Shown: positions 22,787-34,509 of the stretch, in pieces
Numbering within the stretch: position 1 is the first letter of the stretch
Layout of the letters: the number at the start of each line of letters is the position of its first letter
Source of the DNA: Pleurodeles waltl
Lineage: Eukaryota > Chordata > Amphibia > Caudata > Salamandridae
DNA: 64,000 nucleotides
Assembly (NCBI RefSeq): GCF_031143425.1
Contig: NC_090451.1
Span: forward strand, 355,206,339 to 355,270,338
Direction of reading: 5' to 3'
The notes under the pieces: model-generated
What the model saw: the letters and a program-made list of their open reading frames with translations, nothing else
Told to the model about the DNA's origin: nothing
The model's database searches: none
Position numbers and translations under genes: made by a program

Positions 22787-25459
22787 TGTAGTAAAGTACC
22801 CTCTTTTTGGCATGGTTACCCCTACTTTTTGCCTGCTGTTAGTGTATTTTGACTGTGTTCACTGGAATCCTGCTAACCAGGACCCCAGTGACTGTGCTCT
22901 TTCCCTCTAAAAATGGTTGCTTTGGACTTAGCGCACAACTGGCATACTAGTACCCCCATAAAAGCCCCTAGAATATGGTACTTTGGTATCCAGGGCATTG
23001 GGGCACCATGGGTTCCCCATTGGCTGCAGCACTTATTGTGCCACCCCTGGGAGCCCATGTAAAATGTGTCTGCAGGCCTGCCATTGCAGCCTGCGTGAAA
23101 AGGTGCATGTACCCTTTCACTACAGGTCACTGCAACAGGTCACTAAATCACCCCTATGGCTGCCCCTCCTAGCCCAGAGGGCAGGGTGCCAGTACCTGCA
23201 TGTTAGGGTACCCCTGCATGAGCAGAGGTGCCCCTACAAACTGCAGCTCCATTTCCCTGGACTTCCTAAGTGCAGGGAAGCCATTTTACCCAAGTAATGA
23301 ACCTCTATCCAGCTACATAATGGTAACTCAGAACCTGGGCATGTTTGGTATCAAACATGTCAGAATCATACCCCAATACTATTGCCAGTATTGGTTGCAT
23401 GACTCCATGCACTCTGGGGGCTCCTTAGAGGACCCCAGCATTGCTCCTATCAGTCTTCTCGAGTTTTCCAGGCAGCCTGCGCTGCTCCCACCCCTCCGAT
23501 AGGTTTCTGCCCTCCTGCTGCTTGGCCAGCTCAAACAGATGAAGACAGAACTAAGGACTTCCTTTGGCAGAGGGAGGCCACACCCTCTCCCTTTCACTCC
23601 AAAGTGCATTTGCCGCACATACCGAGGCTTGGGAGGGGTAGCCTCCCCAAGCCACCGGTATGTTTGAAGAGCACATTTGGTGCCCTCCTTGCATAAACCG
23701 GTTTGCACCAGTCCAGAGCTCCTCCAGGTGGCCACTGATTCTGCCTTCTTGGATCCAAGGTGGGCAGAGGCCCCTGGGAGCAGCTGATTGGCCAGGACAG
23801 GCAGGTCACACTGCTAGGTGACCAATCCCCCTCCCTGAGCTATTTAGGTTCTCCCTCTTGGGTGGGTCCTCAGATTCAACATGCAAGATTCCAGTGGGAC
23901 TCCTCTGCATCGTTTACTTCGTATCTTCTGGCCACCGGGACTGCATATTGACCCTCACGGAACTGACAATCTGCAACTCCAGCGATAACTCCGCTTTGCA
24001 ACATTGTTTCCCTGGCTGTGCATCCACGGAGGATGGCAGGTCTTCAGCTGGTACAAGAAGTAAGAAGGAATCTCCCTTGCAGTGAATGAGTCACTCTCCT
24101 GCATCCGCAGGCACCAACTGCAATGACCAGCTGCATGGATCTTCTCTCCTTCGGAGCTGCGTGGATCCTGCAACACAGGTGGTGGTATGGATTGCCCCCC
24201 CACCCCCCCCCCCACCTTGGTCCTCTCTACCAGCTGTCCATCTTGTGAGATAGTAAAGCCTTGCCTCTCCTTGCAGGACAGTACCCCTGTGCACTGTGAC
24301 TCTTGCAACTACCAAGGCTTGTGTTTCTCTCCTCCAAGGGATCTTCAGGCTCTGTTCGCCCGGCCTCCAGCACTCTTCCCTGCAAAGCACAGGCTCCTGC
24401 CTGCTGCTCCAGTGACATGGGACACTCCTACAGGTGTACTGAATGGGCCTTCCGGTGATTCCTGTGTCTGCTGCCTGGGGGGGCTACCACCTCTTCTTGT
24501 GATTCTCCCAGCTGCTGAGGGTCACCTGGGACTCCTCTCCTTGGGTCGAGTCCCCGGGGCCCTGCTGGTCTTCTTCAGCCCCGCAAAACCTTCCCTGACT
24601 TTTGCATTTGCCAAGGCTTGTTGGTGGTTTTCCAGCACCACTGGCCGACTGCAACAGGACCGCAGATGTGGGACATCACTTCTGGAGTTCCTCTTCTGAT
24701 CCTGTGCTGCAGTGCTCACTTTCTTCATCCACCGTCGACCTGGTCCTGCATTCACTATAGGGTGGGTTGTAGCGCCTGCCACTACCGGACACTTCCAACT
24801 CGAACTGGACTTGGTACCCTTCTTTTGCAGGTCCTCTTTTGTCAGGATCCACACCTTTGGTTTCCTCCAGTCTTGTCTGGGTCTTGCACAGTCCTTTTCC
24901 ATAAGTTCTCCTGTGGGTGCTTCCCTCTTCTCTCCTGGTCGGTGGGGGGCATCCTGGTAATTACCTTTTGGGGTTCCTAGTTCCTCCAGCTCCCCTCTAC
25001 TGATTCCACTTCCTTGGATGGGGGACTGCTTTTCACATTCCACTTAGTATATGGTTTGGTCTCCCTCTAGGGCCTTCACTATTTCCTATTGTATTTCTAT
25101 TTGCTATTGCTTTTTATGCTAATCACTGACTTCGGACATTTACATATTAGTGTGTTTTTACTTACCTCATATTGGAGTATTGCTTATTCAGGATTTAGCT
25201 TTTGTGTTACCATAATAAAGTACCTTTATTTTTGTAACACTGTGTGGTTCTTTCATGGGTGTAAGTGCTGTGTGACTGTAGTTGTATTGCATAAGCTTTG
25301 CATGTCTACTAGATAAGTCTTGGCTGCTCATCCACAGCTACCTCTAGAGATCCCTGGCTTCCTAGATACTGCCTACACCTCACTAATAGGGGCTACCTGG
25401 ACTTGGTATGAGGTGATAACACCATAGGCGCTCACCACACACCAGGCCAGCTTCCTACA
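22787..25459 (+). mobile_element. Solo LTR (family A), 2,673 bp
   Basis: It starts TGTAGTAAAGTACC, ends GCTTCCTACA and is flanked by CACAC on both sides. It is similar to 48,511-51,228 along most of its length and in the opposite sense to 52,321-55,303. A poly(A) signal AATAAA lies at 25,214-25,219, about 240 bp before the 3' terminus, followed by a T-rich stretch, as in the R/U5 part of an LTR. No internal retroelement genes are present. Frames such as 24,187-24,699 are not conserved between copies. Confidence 0.85.
25214..25219 (+). terminator. LTR polyadenylation signal
   Basis: AATAAA followed by GTACCTTTATTTTTG. The same motif occurs at 51,006-51,011 and, inverted, at 52,561-52,566. Confidence 0.75.
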
Positions 25460-25464
25460 CACAC
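25460..25464. repeat. Target-site duplication (CACAC), right copy
   Basis: Partner of 22,782-22,786. Confidence 0.8.
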
Positions 25465-25480
25465 AAAAATTCTACTTTCC

Positions 25481-25484
25481 TTAA
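25481..25484. repeat. TTAA target duplication, left
   Basis: TTAA before the CCTCTTC terminus; the partner is at 28,939-28,942. Confidence 0.65.
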
Positions 25485-25495
25485 CCTCTTCTGTG

Positions 25496-25804
25496 CCTTG
25501 GACGAGGTCACCTCGTCCAAGGCTACAGTTCCCCTGTGCCTTGGACGAGGTCACCTCGTCCAAGGCACAGGGGAACTTGGGGGAGCGCGCCCCCCGTGTA
25601 CCCCCATCCCCCCCAAGGCGGGGATGGAAGGGGAAGACCTTCCCCTTCCACCCCCGCCCCCCCTGTGACGTGTCACAGGGGCCTCCCCCATCACTGGGGG
25701 AGGCCCGGAGGGGCTTCAAAGGGAAGGAAATGTATTTCCTTCCCTTTGAAGTCTCTCCCAGGGTTTCAAAAGCCAGATTGCTTGCAATCCAGCTTTTGAA
25801 ACCC
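25496..25804. repeat. Cluster of seven consecutive hairpins
   Basis: Inverted repeats one after another: 25,496-25,522 (13-bp arms), 25,528-25,576 (24-bp perfect arms, 1-nt centre), 25,617-25,658 (20-bp arms, one mismatch), 25,660-25,681 (10-bp arms), 25,680-25,705 (11-bp arms), 25,714-25,751 (18-bp perfect arms) and 25,761-25,804 (19 paired bases with a 2-nt internal mismatch). Spacers are only a few nucleotides except before the third. Confidence 0.9.
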
Positions 25805-25839
25805 CACTAGACACCAGGTATTTTTTTTTGTGTGTGTGA

Positions 25840-27030
25840 AATTCACATAAAGGGAGCGACCCCTTCGGCAAGGGTCGCTCCCAGGGGGGGCATTTTTTCA
25901 GGAAGGCCTTTTCTGCCCCCCCTGGGGGCAGAAAAGGCCTATTATTAGGCCGATCTGCCCCCAGGGGGGGCAGAAACCTCTAGGCACCAGGGACCATTTA
26001 TTTTTATTTTTTTATGTTTCATTTCTATTTTTTTTAGGTGGGGAGAGACCCCTTAGGCAAGGGTCGCTCCCCTTGGGGGAACATTATATTTAGGCCATTT
26101 CTGTCCCCCTTGGGGGCAGATTGGCCTATTTTGATGAGGCCAATCTGCCCCCCTGGGGGGCAGAAACCACTAGACACCAGGGAGTTTTTTCTTTGTGTGA
26201 ATTTCACGCAAGGGGAGCGACCCCTTAGGCAAGAGTCGCTCCCTGGGGGGGCAAATGTATTTTAGGCCATTTCTGCCTATTATTAGCCGATCTGCCCCAA
26301 GAGGGGGCAGAAACCTCTAGGCGCCATTGCAAAAAAAAATGTTTTTTTTTTTTTTTTTTTTTTTGTTTTTTTTAGAGATGGGGAGCGACCCATCAGGCAA
26401 GGGTCGCTCCCCTGGGGGGCAAATTGTATTTAGACCATTTCTTCCCCCCTGGGGGCAGAAACCACTAGGCACCGGGGATTAGTTTTTTGGTGCCAATGTC
26501 ACGCAGGGGGAGCGACCCCATAGGTAAGGGTCGCACCGGGGGGGGGGGGGGAATTAGGGGGGCAAGTTTATTTTAGGCCATTTCTGCCCCCCCCCCTGGG
26601 AGGCAGAAACCTCTAGGCGCCAGAGCAATTTTTTTTTTTTTTTTTTTTTATAGATGGGGAGCGACCCATCAGGCAAGGGTCGCTCTCCTGGGGGGCAAAT
26701 TGTATTTAGACCATTTCTGCCCCCCTTGGGGGCAGATTGGTCGATTTTAGGGAAACCACTAGGCACCGGGGATTTGTTTTTTGGCGCCAATGTCACGCAG
26801 GGGGAGCGACCCCGTAGGCAAGGGTCGCTACCGTGGGGGGGGGGGGGGGGGGGGGTTACATTTATTTCAGGCCTATTATTAGGCCGATCTGCCCAGGGGG
26901 GGCAGAAACCTCTAGTCGCCAGGGTTTTGTTTTTTGGCGCCAATGTCACGCAGGGGGAGCGACCCCGTAGGCCAGGGTCGCTCCCGGGCAGGGGGGGATC
27001 AAATTTATTTTAGGGCATTTCTGCCCCCCC
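25840..27030. repeat. Tandem array of about eight hairpin-bearing units (130-187 bp)
   Basis: Each unit carries a GGGAGCGACCC…GGGTCGCTCCC inverted repeat (near 25,852, 26,040, 26,213, 26,380, 26,509, 26,657, 26,801 and 26,956), a CTGCCCCC…GGGGGCAG inverted repeat and a CACTAGGCACC-like link. Spacing falls from about 187 to about 130-155 bp. T- and G-homopolymers vary in length, including 21 G's at 26,835-26,855. Confidence 0.9.
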
Positions 27031-27043
27031 CCCCCTTGGGGCT

Positions 27044-27870
27044 GGCTGAGCTAGAGGCCAAACTCCACAGGTAGGCACTTTGCAAAAAACACCTCTGTTT
27101 TCTGTGAAAAAATATTTGTGGCGCCTCTCAGATTCCAGAACTTTCTGTCACCGAAATGAGAGGAAAAAGTGTTTTTTTTGGCCAAATTTTGATGTTTGCA
27201 AAGGATTCTGGGTAACATAACCTGGTCAGAGCCCCGCAAGTCACCTCCTCTTGGATTCCCCTGGGTTTCTAGTTTTTAAAAATGCACTGGTTTGCTAGGT
27301 TTTCCCAGGTGCCGGCTGAGCTAGAGGCCACAATCTACAGGTAGGCACTTTGCAAAAAACACCTCTGTTTTCTTTCAAAAAATTGGATGTGTCCACGTTG
27401 CGCTTTGGGGCGTTTCCTGTCGCGGGCGCTAGGCCTACCCACACAAGTGAGGTATCATTTTTATCGGGAGACTTGGCGGAACGCTGGGTGGAAGAAAATT
27501 CGTGGCTCCGCTCAGATTCCAGAACTTTCTGCCACAGAAATGTGAGGAACATGTGTTTTTTTAGTCAAATTTTGAGGTTTGCAAAGGATTCTGGGTAACA
27601 GAACCTGGTCCGAGCCCCACAAGTCACCCCATCTTGGATTCCCCTAGGTCTCTAGTTTTCAGAAATGCACAGGTTTGGTAGGTTTCCCTAGGTGCCGGCT
27701 GAGCTAGAGGCCAAAATCTACACGTAGGCACTTTGCAAAAAACACCTCTGTTTTCTTTAAAACAAAATGGGATGTGTCCACGTTGCGTTTTGGGGCGTTT
27801 CCTGTCGCGGGCGCTAGGCCTACCCACACAAGTGAGGTATTATTTTTATCGGGAGACTTGGGGGAACATA
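27044..27870. repeat. Three direct repeats, about 270-380 bp spacing
   Basis: GGCTGAGCTAGAGGCCA starts at 27,044, 27,314 and 27,697, each time followed by TAGGCACTTTGCAAAAAACACC and related downstream sequence. The second and third units share an extra segment (GCGTTTCCTGTCGCGGGCGC) missing from the first. Confidence 0.9.
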
Positions 27871-28938
27871 GATTGGCAAAACAAGTGTTATTGCCCCTTG
27901 TTTTACTCTACATTTTTTCCTTCCAAATATAGGAGTGTGTGTAAAAAAGACATCTATTTGAGAAATGCCCTGTAATTCACATGCTAGTATGGTCACCCCG
28001 GAATACAGAGATGTGCAAATAACCACTGCTCCTCAACACCTTATCTTGTGCCCTTTTTGGAAATACAAGGGTTTTCTTGATAGCAATTTTTTACTCTTTA
28101 TATTTCAGCAAATGAATTGCTGTATACCCGGTATAGAATGAAAACGCACTGCAGGGTGCAGCTCATTTATTGGCTCTGGGTTCCTCGGGTTCTTGATGAA
28201 CCTACAAGCCCTATATATCCCCGCAACCAGAGGAGTCCAGCAGACGTAACAGTATATTGCTTTCGATAATCTGACATTGCAGGGAAAAGTTACAGAGTAA
28301 AACGTAGAGAAAAATTTATGTTTTTTTCACCTCAATTTCAATATTTTTCTTTTCAGTTGTTATTTTCTGTAGGAAACCCTTGTAGGATCTACACAAATGA
28401 CCCCTTGCTGAATTCAGAATTGAGTCTACTTTCTGAAATGTTTAGGTGTCTAGGATCCAGCATTGGTTTCATGTCCATTTCTGTCACTGATTGGAAGGAG
28501 GCTGAAAGCACAAAAAATTGCAAAAATGGGGTATGTCCCAGTAAAAATGCCAAAATTGTGTTGAAAAATTGGGTTTTCTGATTCAAGTCTGCCTGTTCCT
28601 GAAAGCTGGGAAGCTGCTGAGTTTAGCACCGCAAACCCTTTGTTGATGCCATTTTCAAGGGAAAAACCACAAGCCTTCTTCTGCAGCCACCTTTTCCATT
28701 TTTTTTTTTTTTTTAAACGAAATTTTCACTGTATTTTGGCTAATTTCTTGGACGCCTTCCGGGGAACCCACAAAGTCTGGGTACCTCTAGAATCCCTAGG
28801 ATGTTGGAAAAAAAGGACGCAAATTTGGCTTGGTTAGCTTATGTGGACAAAAAGTTATGAGGGCCTAAGCGCGAACTGCCCCAAATAGGTAAAAAAAGGC
28901 CTGGCACAGGAAGGCGAAAAGGCCTGGCAGCGAAGGGG

Positions 28939-28942
28939 TTAA
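28939..28942. repeat. TTAA target duplication, right
   Basis: Partner of 25,481-25,484. DIRS-B sequence is taken to resume immediately after. Confidence 0.65.
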
Positions 28943-30671
28943 AGTGCTCCAATGCAGAATCGGTCCTTTCACTGAAAAGGTTAGAGTCACAAAATGGAAT
29001 ACCCATTAGAGGCTTGTACCTCACCAAAACTCCTGTAGTGCATATCCATGTAAGTCAGTAATAAGCAGTATTTAGGTCACTGTGGATAAAATTTGACGAC
29101 AGCTTATCAGTCATGAACTGTGTGAGGCAGCAACACCGTGAGGTCTTCTGGAACTGCCAGAAATCTCTTGTTGGTCATGTCCCACAGGCCATGCGTTTAA
29201 ACACCCAGTAAGTAGACAGCTTTAACTGACTACAATACTAGACTGGGAGGAAAATGTACATTTCACAAAGCCTCCATCTTCTTTGAATTCCTATCCGAAG
29301 GGGTCCTGGAGAATGAGCTGGGGCTCAATTTACTTGCTGAAGTCTGAATGACAAGGTTCTCTGGAGTAGGGTGTTTAGTAAGAAAATCAAGATTGCTAGG
29401 AGTGTGTTTGAAGCCTAGCCACCTGTTTATTCACCAGTGGACAGGAACAGGTTTTGATCAAGTTGCCATCAAGATATGGCCAAGTGAGGGTTTTGTTAAA
29501 ATGGAGCAAGAGTCAGACATGTCTGGCCAGGTTGAAACATTTCCAGAAGGACGTTTGTTTTGTACTCAACTGAAGGCAGCTGTTACTATAAAATATCAGC
29601 TGCCTGCCAGACCAACACAGCAAAAGAGGGACATTCTTCCATTGGTGGTCCAAGTTAGAACCTGTGTCAAGCCCACTGGCCTCTTGTATATCCATGTATA
29701 AGTTGAGTCTGCATATTGAGGGAGAGAATAATCCCTATCCTGGGGTGCTCTCTTTTCACAATCACAGTAAAAAAAGATACTGGGGCCTTTTCTGGCATGT
29801 CTGACCTGGTACAGAAACTGGGTCAGGGTGTATGACTACTGGTTTCACTTTTGTAATCCTGCAGGGCAACATCGGTCGAGATGGGGCAAGGTTGGTTCAG
29901 TGTCAGACATCAGTTCGTCTAGTCAGTGTCGACATGGAACAGTCTGGTGCAATTCTAGGAGTCAGAATGGAAGAGTGTACTGTCTTGGTACGGTTCCAGA
30001 AGAGGTTTCAGGGGGGTCAAGGTGGCAAAGAAGAAGGATCCACTGGCAGTGTCTTGACTGGGGCCCCTGAAGTTCCTTGGTGTCCAAAAGCACACCATAG
30101 GGAGCCAGAAGCATAACAAATATACAGCAGGACCTCTTGGAATGTTTCTATCTGGTGCAAAGATGTCTATGACCCAGGGAACTCTGGGCACACCAGGATC
30201 ATTTCAGTACTCTGCTCTGCAACCAGGCACTTCAAAGGTGATTTCATGTTTTCGCCTATGCTCTTTAAGCAAATTTGAATGCAAAATTTAACGTTCGCTG
30301 GTATGGTCCCGGGGGCGAATCCATGCCTGCAACCTGCAGCAGAAATTACTTTAAGGCCATAACTTCTTGCAATTAGCAATGTACACTTTCCCTTCCATGT
30401 CCTGGACTGCTCTTAGGTACATTTGATGCACAACTTTGCGTTGTGGTCCAAGCCCAGACGACTGATACCGGTAGATTTCTGCAGTTGTAGCATGGTTTGA
30501 AACCTTCAATTTTAAGAGGGAACTGGAATTCAATTTAGGTCACCAAAAGACAAGCAAAATTGAAAGGGAAGGACAGCACTAACTACTGCTCCTGCCAAAG
30601 AAACTGTTGCAGATTCAATCTGGGAAATATTCTAAAGTGAGGAATCTGTAGTTGTAAGTATCCATCAGAGG
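28943..30671 (-). mobile_element. DIRS-B, 5' segment (gag remnant and terminal repeat)
   Basis: The last 40 bases (30,632-30,671, ending ATCCATCAGAGG) are an approximate inverse of the internal complementary region at 3,880-3,920, tying this end to the 3' segment of the same element. Before it, 29,980-30,100 loosely follows the gag region of DIRS-A around 60,770-60,900 (GGCCCCTGAAG…CTTGG…CCAAAAG against GGCCCCTCAG…CTTGG…CCAAAGG). No intact frame remains. Assignment of the part left of 29,700 rests mainly on position. Confidence 0.6.
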
Positions 30672-32520
30672 CATAACTCAAACACAGCCCATGAAGATAT
30701 TCATACTGTGCCAAGTCATATGTATCGCCCTTGGAACCTTCTCTATGAACCATCGAAGAGTATCCCATAGGGATCCATCATACCCGCTCTGTAATTTTCT
30801 GGTATTGGCAGTTTTAAGTGCTGAAGCCAAAATGCTGCACATCACCCTGCTGACTAATTCCATTAGTTTGCTTTCCTTTTCAGTAGAGAACGTGGAGTAA
30901 GAAGCCACCTCGGGAGATTTTCTGATTGCTGAACACAATTACAGTTATCATAGTCATCAAGGGGCGGATTGGTCTTCAGGAAGAGAGGGTTTGTACTACT
31001 TCTTAAGTTTAGATGGTGCAAGAGCAGACTTTACCGAAGCTGGAGTCAGGAAAAACTACATGGCAACTTTCAGTAGACTGCAGACCAGAGGCTAGAGTGG
31101 TCTGGAAGTACTTGTGACACAAGGCCTCAAAAATCACTACAGTCATTGCTTTAGGTACAGACACTGGAGTATTCAACTGAAACATGCCTCTGAACAGAAC
31201 CTAGTTAAAAGGTAGCTATTGGTCGCAGTGGAGAAATTGATAAGAGTCTATTTGTGCTAGAGAGTCTTCCTTCATGGAGGAAAGGTCCACAAAAATCAGA
31301 GAAGGAAGAGTACTTGTGCCTGAGTGAACACCTATAAGAACAAGACTTCCTGCTACAACGTTCGGAGCACCTGGAAAGAGAACTGGACCTTCTTTTCAAG
31401 TAAGCTCTAGAACGTGATCCTGTCCTCTTCAGCAGGTTTAGGAAGAGCAGGAGGCAACAGCTGAGGGAACCCTGGTGACTGACAGATTTGTTAAAATCAA
31501 AAGCAATGAAAAAGATGAGATGCTGGAGAAAAGCATGTAGGAACTAATCACCCAGGTGACAGAGTTGATGATAACGCAACTTCCACAGTTACTTACCTTG
31601 AGGGAGAGTATGTTTTTTGAATACTCTTAACTGGAGTTGGGAGGTACCCTCCTCTTCTTCAAACAGCAGAGCCACTCTAAAGAAAGAGCAAATTGTCTTA
31701 GAGTGGAAGGCTGATCCGAAGGAAACAGGCCTCAAAGGTGGTGGTGAATGGCATTCTAGCCTTGACCTCTAGTTCAATCTGAGAGGTTCTACCCATGGCC
31801 ATCATAGTCAACTGAGGTCTCAACTGCAAATGTCTGGGAATCTTCAACTTAATATGGCCCATATTTCATTTCCTCGTTAGAGAGTGCCTGTCGACCACAT
31901 ATAAGTGAGTACTGTAGGACTGTGACATCATAGATAGACGTTGACAGTGAACAGCACCTTTCCTCTGTTGGTGTCTCACCCAAGGCAGACTCGTTAGAGT
32001 GCCCTTAGAGAATGTAGAGGGAGCTGTGGTAGAAGGATCACCTTTTCGTTGGCCCTCACATTTTCCTGAAGCAGCCTCTTTGAGCTTCTCCTGCAGGCTC
32101 CGAAGTTTGATTTTCAACCTGACCTTCAGCGGACCTTCTGGATATCTTTTGGCAGTCACTGCAGTCCTTCAGGTTGATAATCTTCCAGAAGTCATGCTAT
32201 AAAAAGATAACAGGGTCCAACCTGACTTTTTTCTTGCCTAAGGCAGGGTCCGCTACTACAAGTGGAGGTATCCCGACATGCAAATTTACATTTTTCTTCC
32301 AGAAATTGTTTAACAGTCCTAAAGTGAAGCAGTTTGGAGGTTTGAAAGATTACCAATGAGAAAAAAGACAAATAAGCTGAATCTCAGTCCACCAGGATCC
32401 TGTTACCACTAACCAGAAAAAAAGGACTGACCTATCACCTTGCAGGGATGAGAAACTAAGGGAAGCATGGATCCTTAAAGGAACACCGACAATTCTTCCT
32501 TCTCTTATGTCCATGACAGC
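30672..32520. other. Largely unassigned; possible second DIRS gag trace
   Basis: On the minus strand 31,205-31,399 gives a Ser/Arg/Cys-rich segment (KRRSSSLSRCSERCSRKSC) and the DNA near 31,330-31,395 resembles 61,115-61,160 of DIRS-A. This could be another, older DIRS gag piece. Nothing else is recognisable and no frame is convincing. Confidence 0.3.
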
Positions 32521-34509
32521 GGACACACTTCATCATCTTTGTTTTCTCTTTTTTTAAAAGGTTTGTTAAATCGGTTTCTGGTTACATTTTCTTACTGTAG
32601 TTACTATTTGGTGTACTTTTTATTTTCATTCAAAAAAACCAAGAGAAACAAACTAAATTATGCCTTTTGTAACTTGCCAACGACTGCAACAATTGTTTTT
32701 GTATTTAACACTAGTCTATTGAAAGTTTACACATTTGTCTATATTTTTGAGGGCCCTGGATAACCCAAGTTGGAATGAAAATTAGGTGCTTACGCCTACT
32801 GATGAGTATCCCCTGAAAGAAAATATGTTTCCTAAAGCAAAGTGCAGTAGATTAGGCTGTTTCTAGAGGTCCCTAGAGTCCGAATTAAACCCTTTTCTGA
32901 AGCAGGGTGCCTTACCAAAGGCTGTTTTCATACATTATCATTCTAAGCTAATGCCAAGCACTTGTACGTAGAAACGGGCAAGCAGGTAATGGGAGACCAA
33001 GCAAGAGCGCAAAGCACAGGGAGTGAGGACATGAGGCAGAACGCATTGCTATTTTCTAAAAGTAAAAGTAAAATGAGATTGTAATTTGCAAAATGAAACC
33101 TAATACTCTAATGTAAACAGAATGATAGAATTCATCCAATCTTTAGAGTAGCAGTACCCAGTGCCTTATGTCATTACAAAAGGTTCCTGGAGTCGGATGT
33201 TATTTTATTAAGTTGCCTACAGTAAGGTAAGCACTTTTTAGAGGTTTTACTGAAATACAGTACTGCCCCTTCAACCCCAGAAGACCACAGAATTATTAGT
33301 AAAGCAAATGCTCTTCACTGGCTTTTGCTGAAATTAACAGTGGTCAAAGGTTGACTGTGCTATTTATTTCAAGCAGACCAGATGAGAGAGTGGGCAGGGA
33401 TTCAAAATAAGTTTGGAAATTTACTTCTGCGAGTATCAAATGTATTGATATTTGTTAAGAAAAATATTCTAATGTTGGGTTATACTACTGATCATCATGG
33501 CTCTGAGCAAACTCTTGAATTTTTAGTTAACAAAAGGTAATTGAATGGCGAAGGTCTGATTCCTCTGTATCTACAGTAGCGAGTGTTCTCAGTATAAAAG
33601 GTTTTGTAAAACTGCCTTCTGATTCAAAATGAAGCTCTGCTGTTACAATGTCCAAGCAAAAGCTAGTGCCTTAGGCACAGTAATTGGTTCCCTCATACCT
33701 GCATTGAAGGCTACAACTCAAATCTAAATACAGTATCAGGATATTCTCCTGGCTGAGAAACAGACGACGGAAAGCCTACAAAAATCAATAACTGATCCAA
33801 AACAAACAGTGAAGCCATTCAATCACGAATCAAAGCCCATTGCTAATCCATGTTAAAGTACTGGAAACAATAGGACAGGCAACACATAGCTAAAGCTGTC
33901 TGCTGTGAGAACTGAAAAGGGAAACGAGATAAGATGCCACCAGCAAAAGAATGCCTGGAATGTTCCATGTAGGAGCAGAGAAACAAACTGGGCTCAGAGA
34001 GGAAAGAGGGCCAGTGGGAGCATTAAAGTACTATACTGGACAGAAAAGAGTGCATAGGTACAGATCAATCTGCAGGACAAAGTCAGTGGGATTTGACCAG
34101 AGAAGAGACTGGCGGAGAAAACAATACAACATTTTCAACCTGACATAAAGGAGATGTTGTACCTAGGCACTGATCCCAGTGAAACTGCGGGGAGGTCACT
34201 GAAAGCAGAAGTAAAAAGGCCTCACTACGAGCTAATATTTCTAATGATTAAGGACAATGTAAAACCCACTCTCAAAACAAGAAATAGAGCCCCCACTTCA
34301 TTTTTTTTTTTTTTTTGGGCAGGGGAAAGAGATCAGAGTGGGGAGAGATTTAGCCCTGGTAGAGCAACTGTGGTCATCATGGAAACAGGGTACCTATTAA
34401 GACCTGTCATTTGCACACCTTAGTGAGTTATCCAATTGGGACCAGGCCCCATCTACATAGTGAATCTTCAGCAGATGACAGAAGTATGTGTTTATGAACA
34501 GGCACTGAA
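32521..34509. other. Unassigned A/T-rich sequence
   Basis: No element ends, no conserved frame and no internal repeat seen apart from short homopolymers (16 T's near 34,301). Confidence 0.4.

Larger units (their letters stand above)
25485..28938. mobile_element. piggyBac-like non-autonomous element, hairpin-rich, 3.45 kb
   Basis: Flanked by TTAA on both sides, with imperfect terminal inverted repeats: left CCTCTTCTGTGCC, right (reverse complement) CCCCTTCGCTGCC. TTAA duplication and CCY-type ends are hallmarks of piggyBac transposons. No transposase frame of useful length exists, so it would be a passenger element mobilised in trans. Internally it has a row of seven hairpins (25,496-25,804), about eight tandem units with a hairpin core (about 25,840-27,030), three longer direct repeats (27,044-27,870) and a unique A/T-rich part (27,870-28,938). 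It inserted into DIRS-B. The family call is inference from the ends. Confidence 0.65.

Noticed and set aside
24187..24699. 170-codon plus-strand frame in a solo LTR
   Set aside because: Not conserved at the matching place in 48,511-51,228 (about 49,930-50,440 has different breaks); pyrimidine-rich composition explains its length.
25840..27030. Regular repeats with similar cores, at first glance CRISPR-like
   Set aside because: Repeats are long, palindromic and separated by similar rather than unique spacers, and the setting is eukaryotic transposon DNA.
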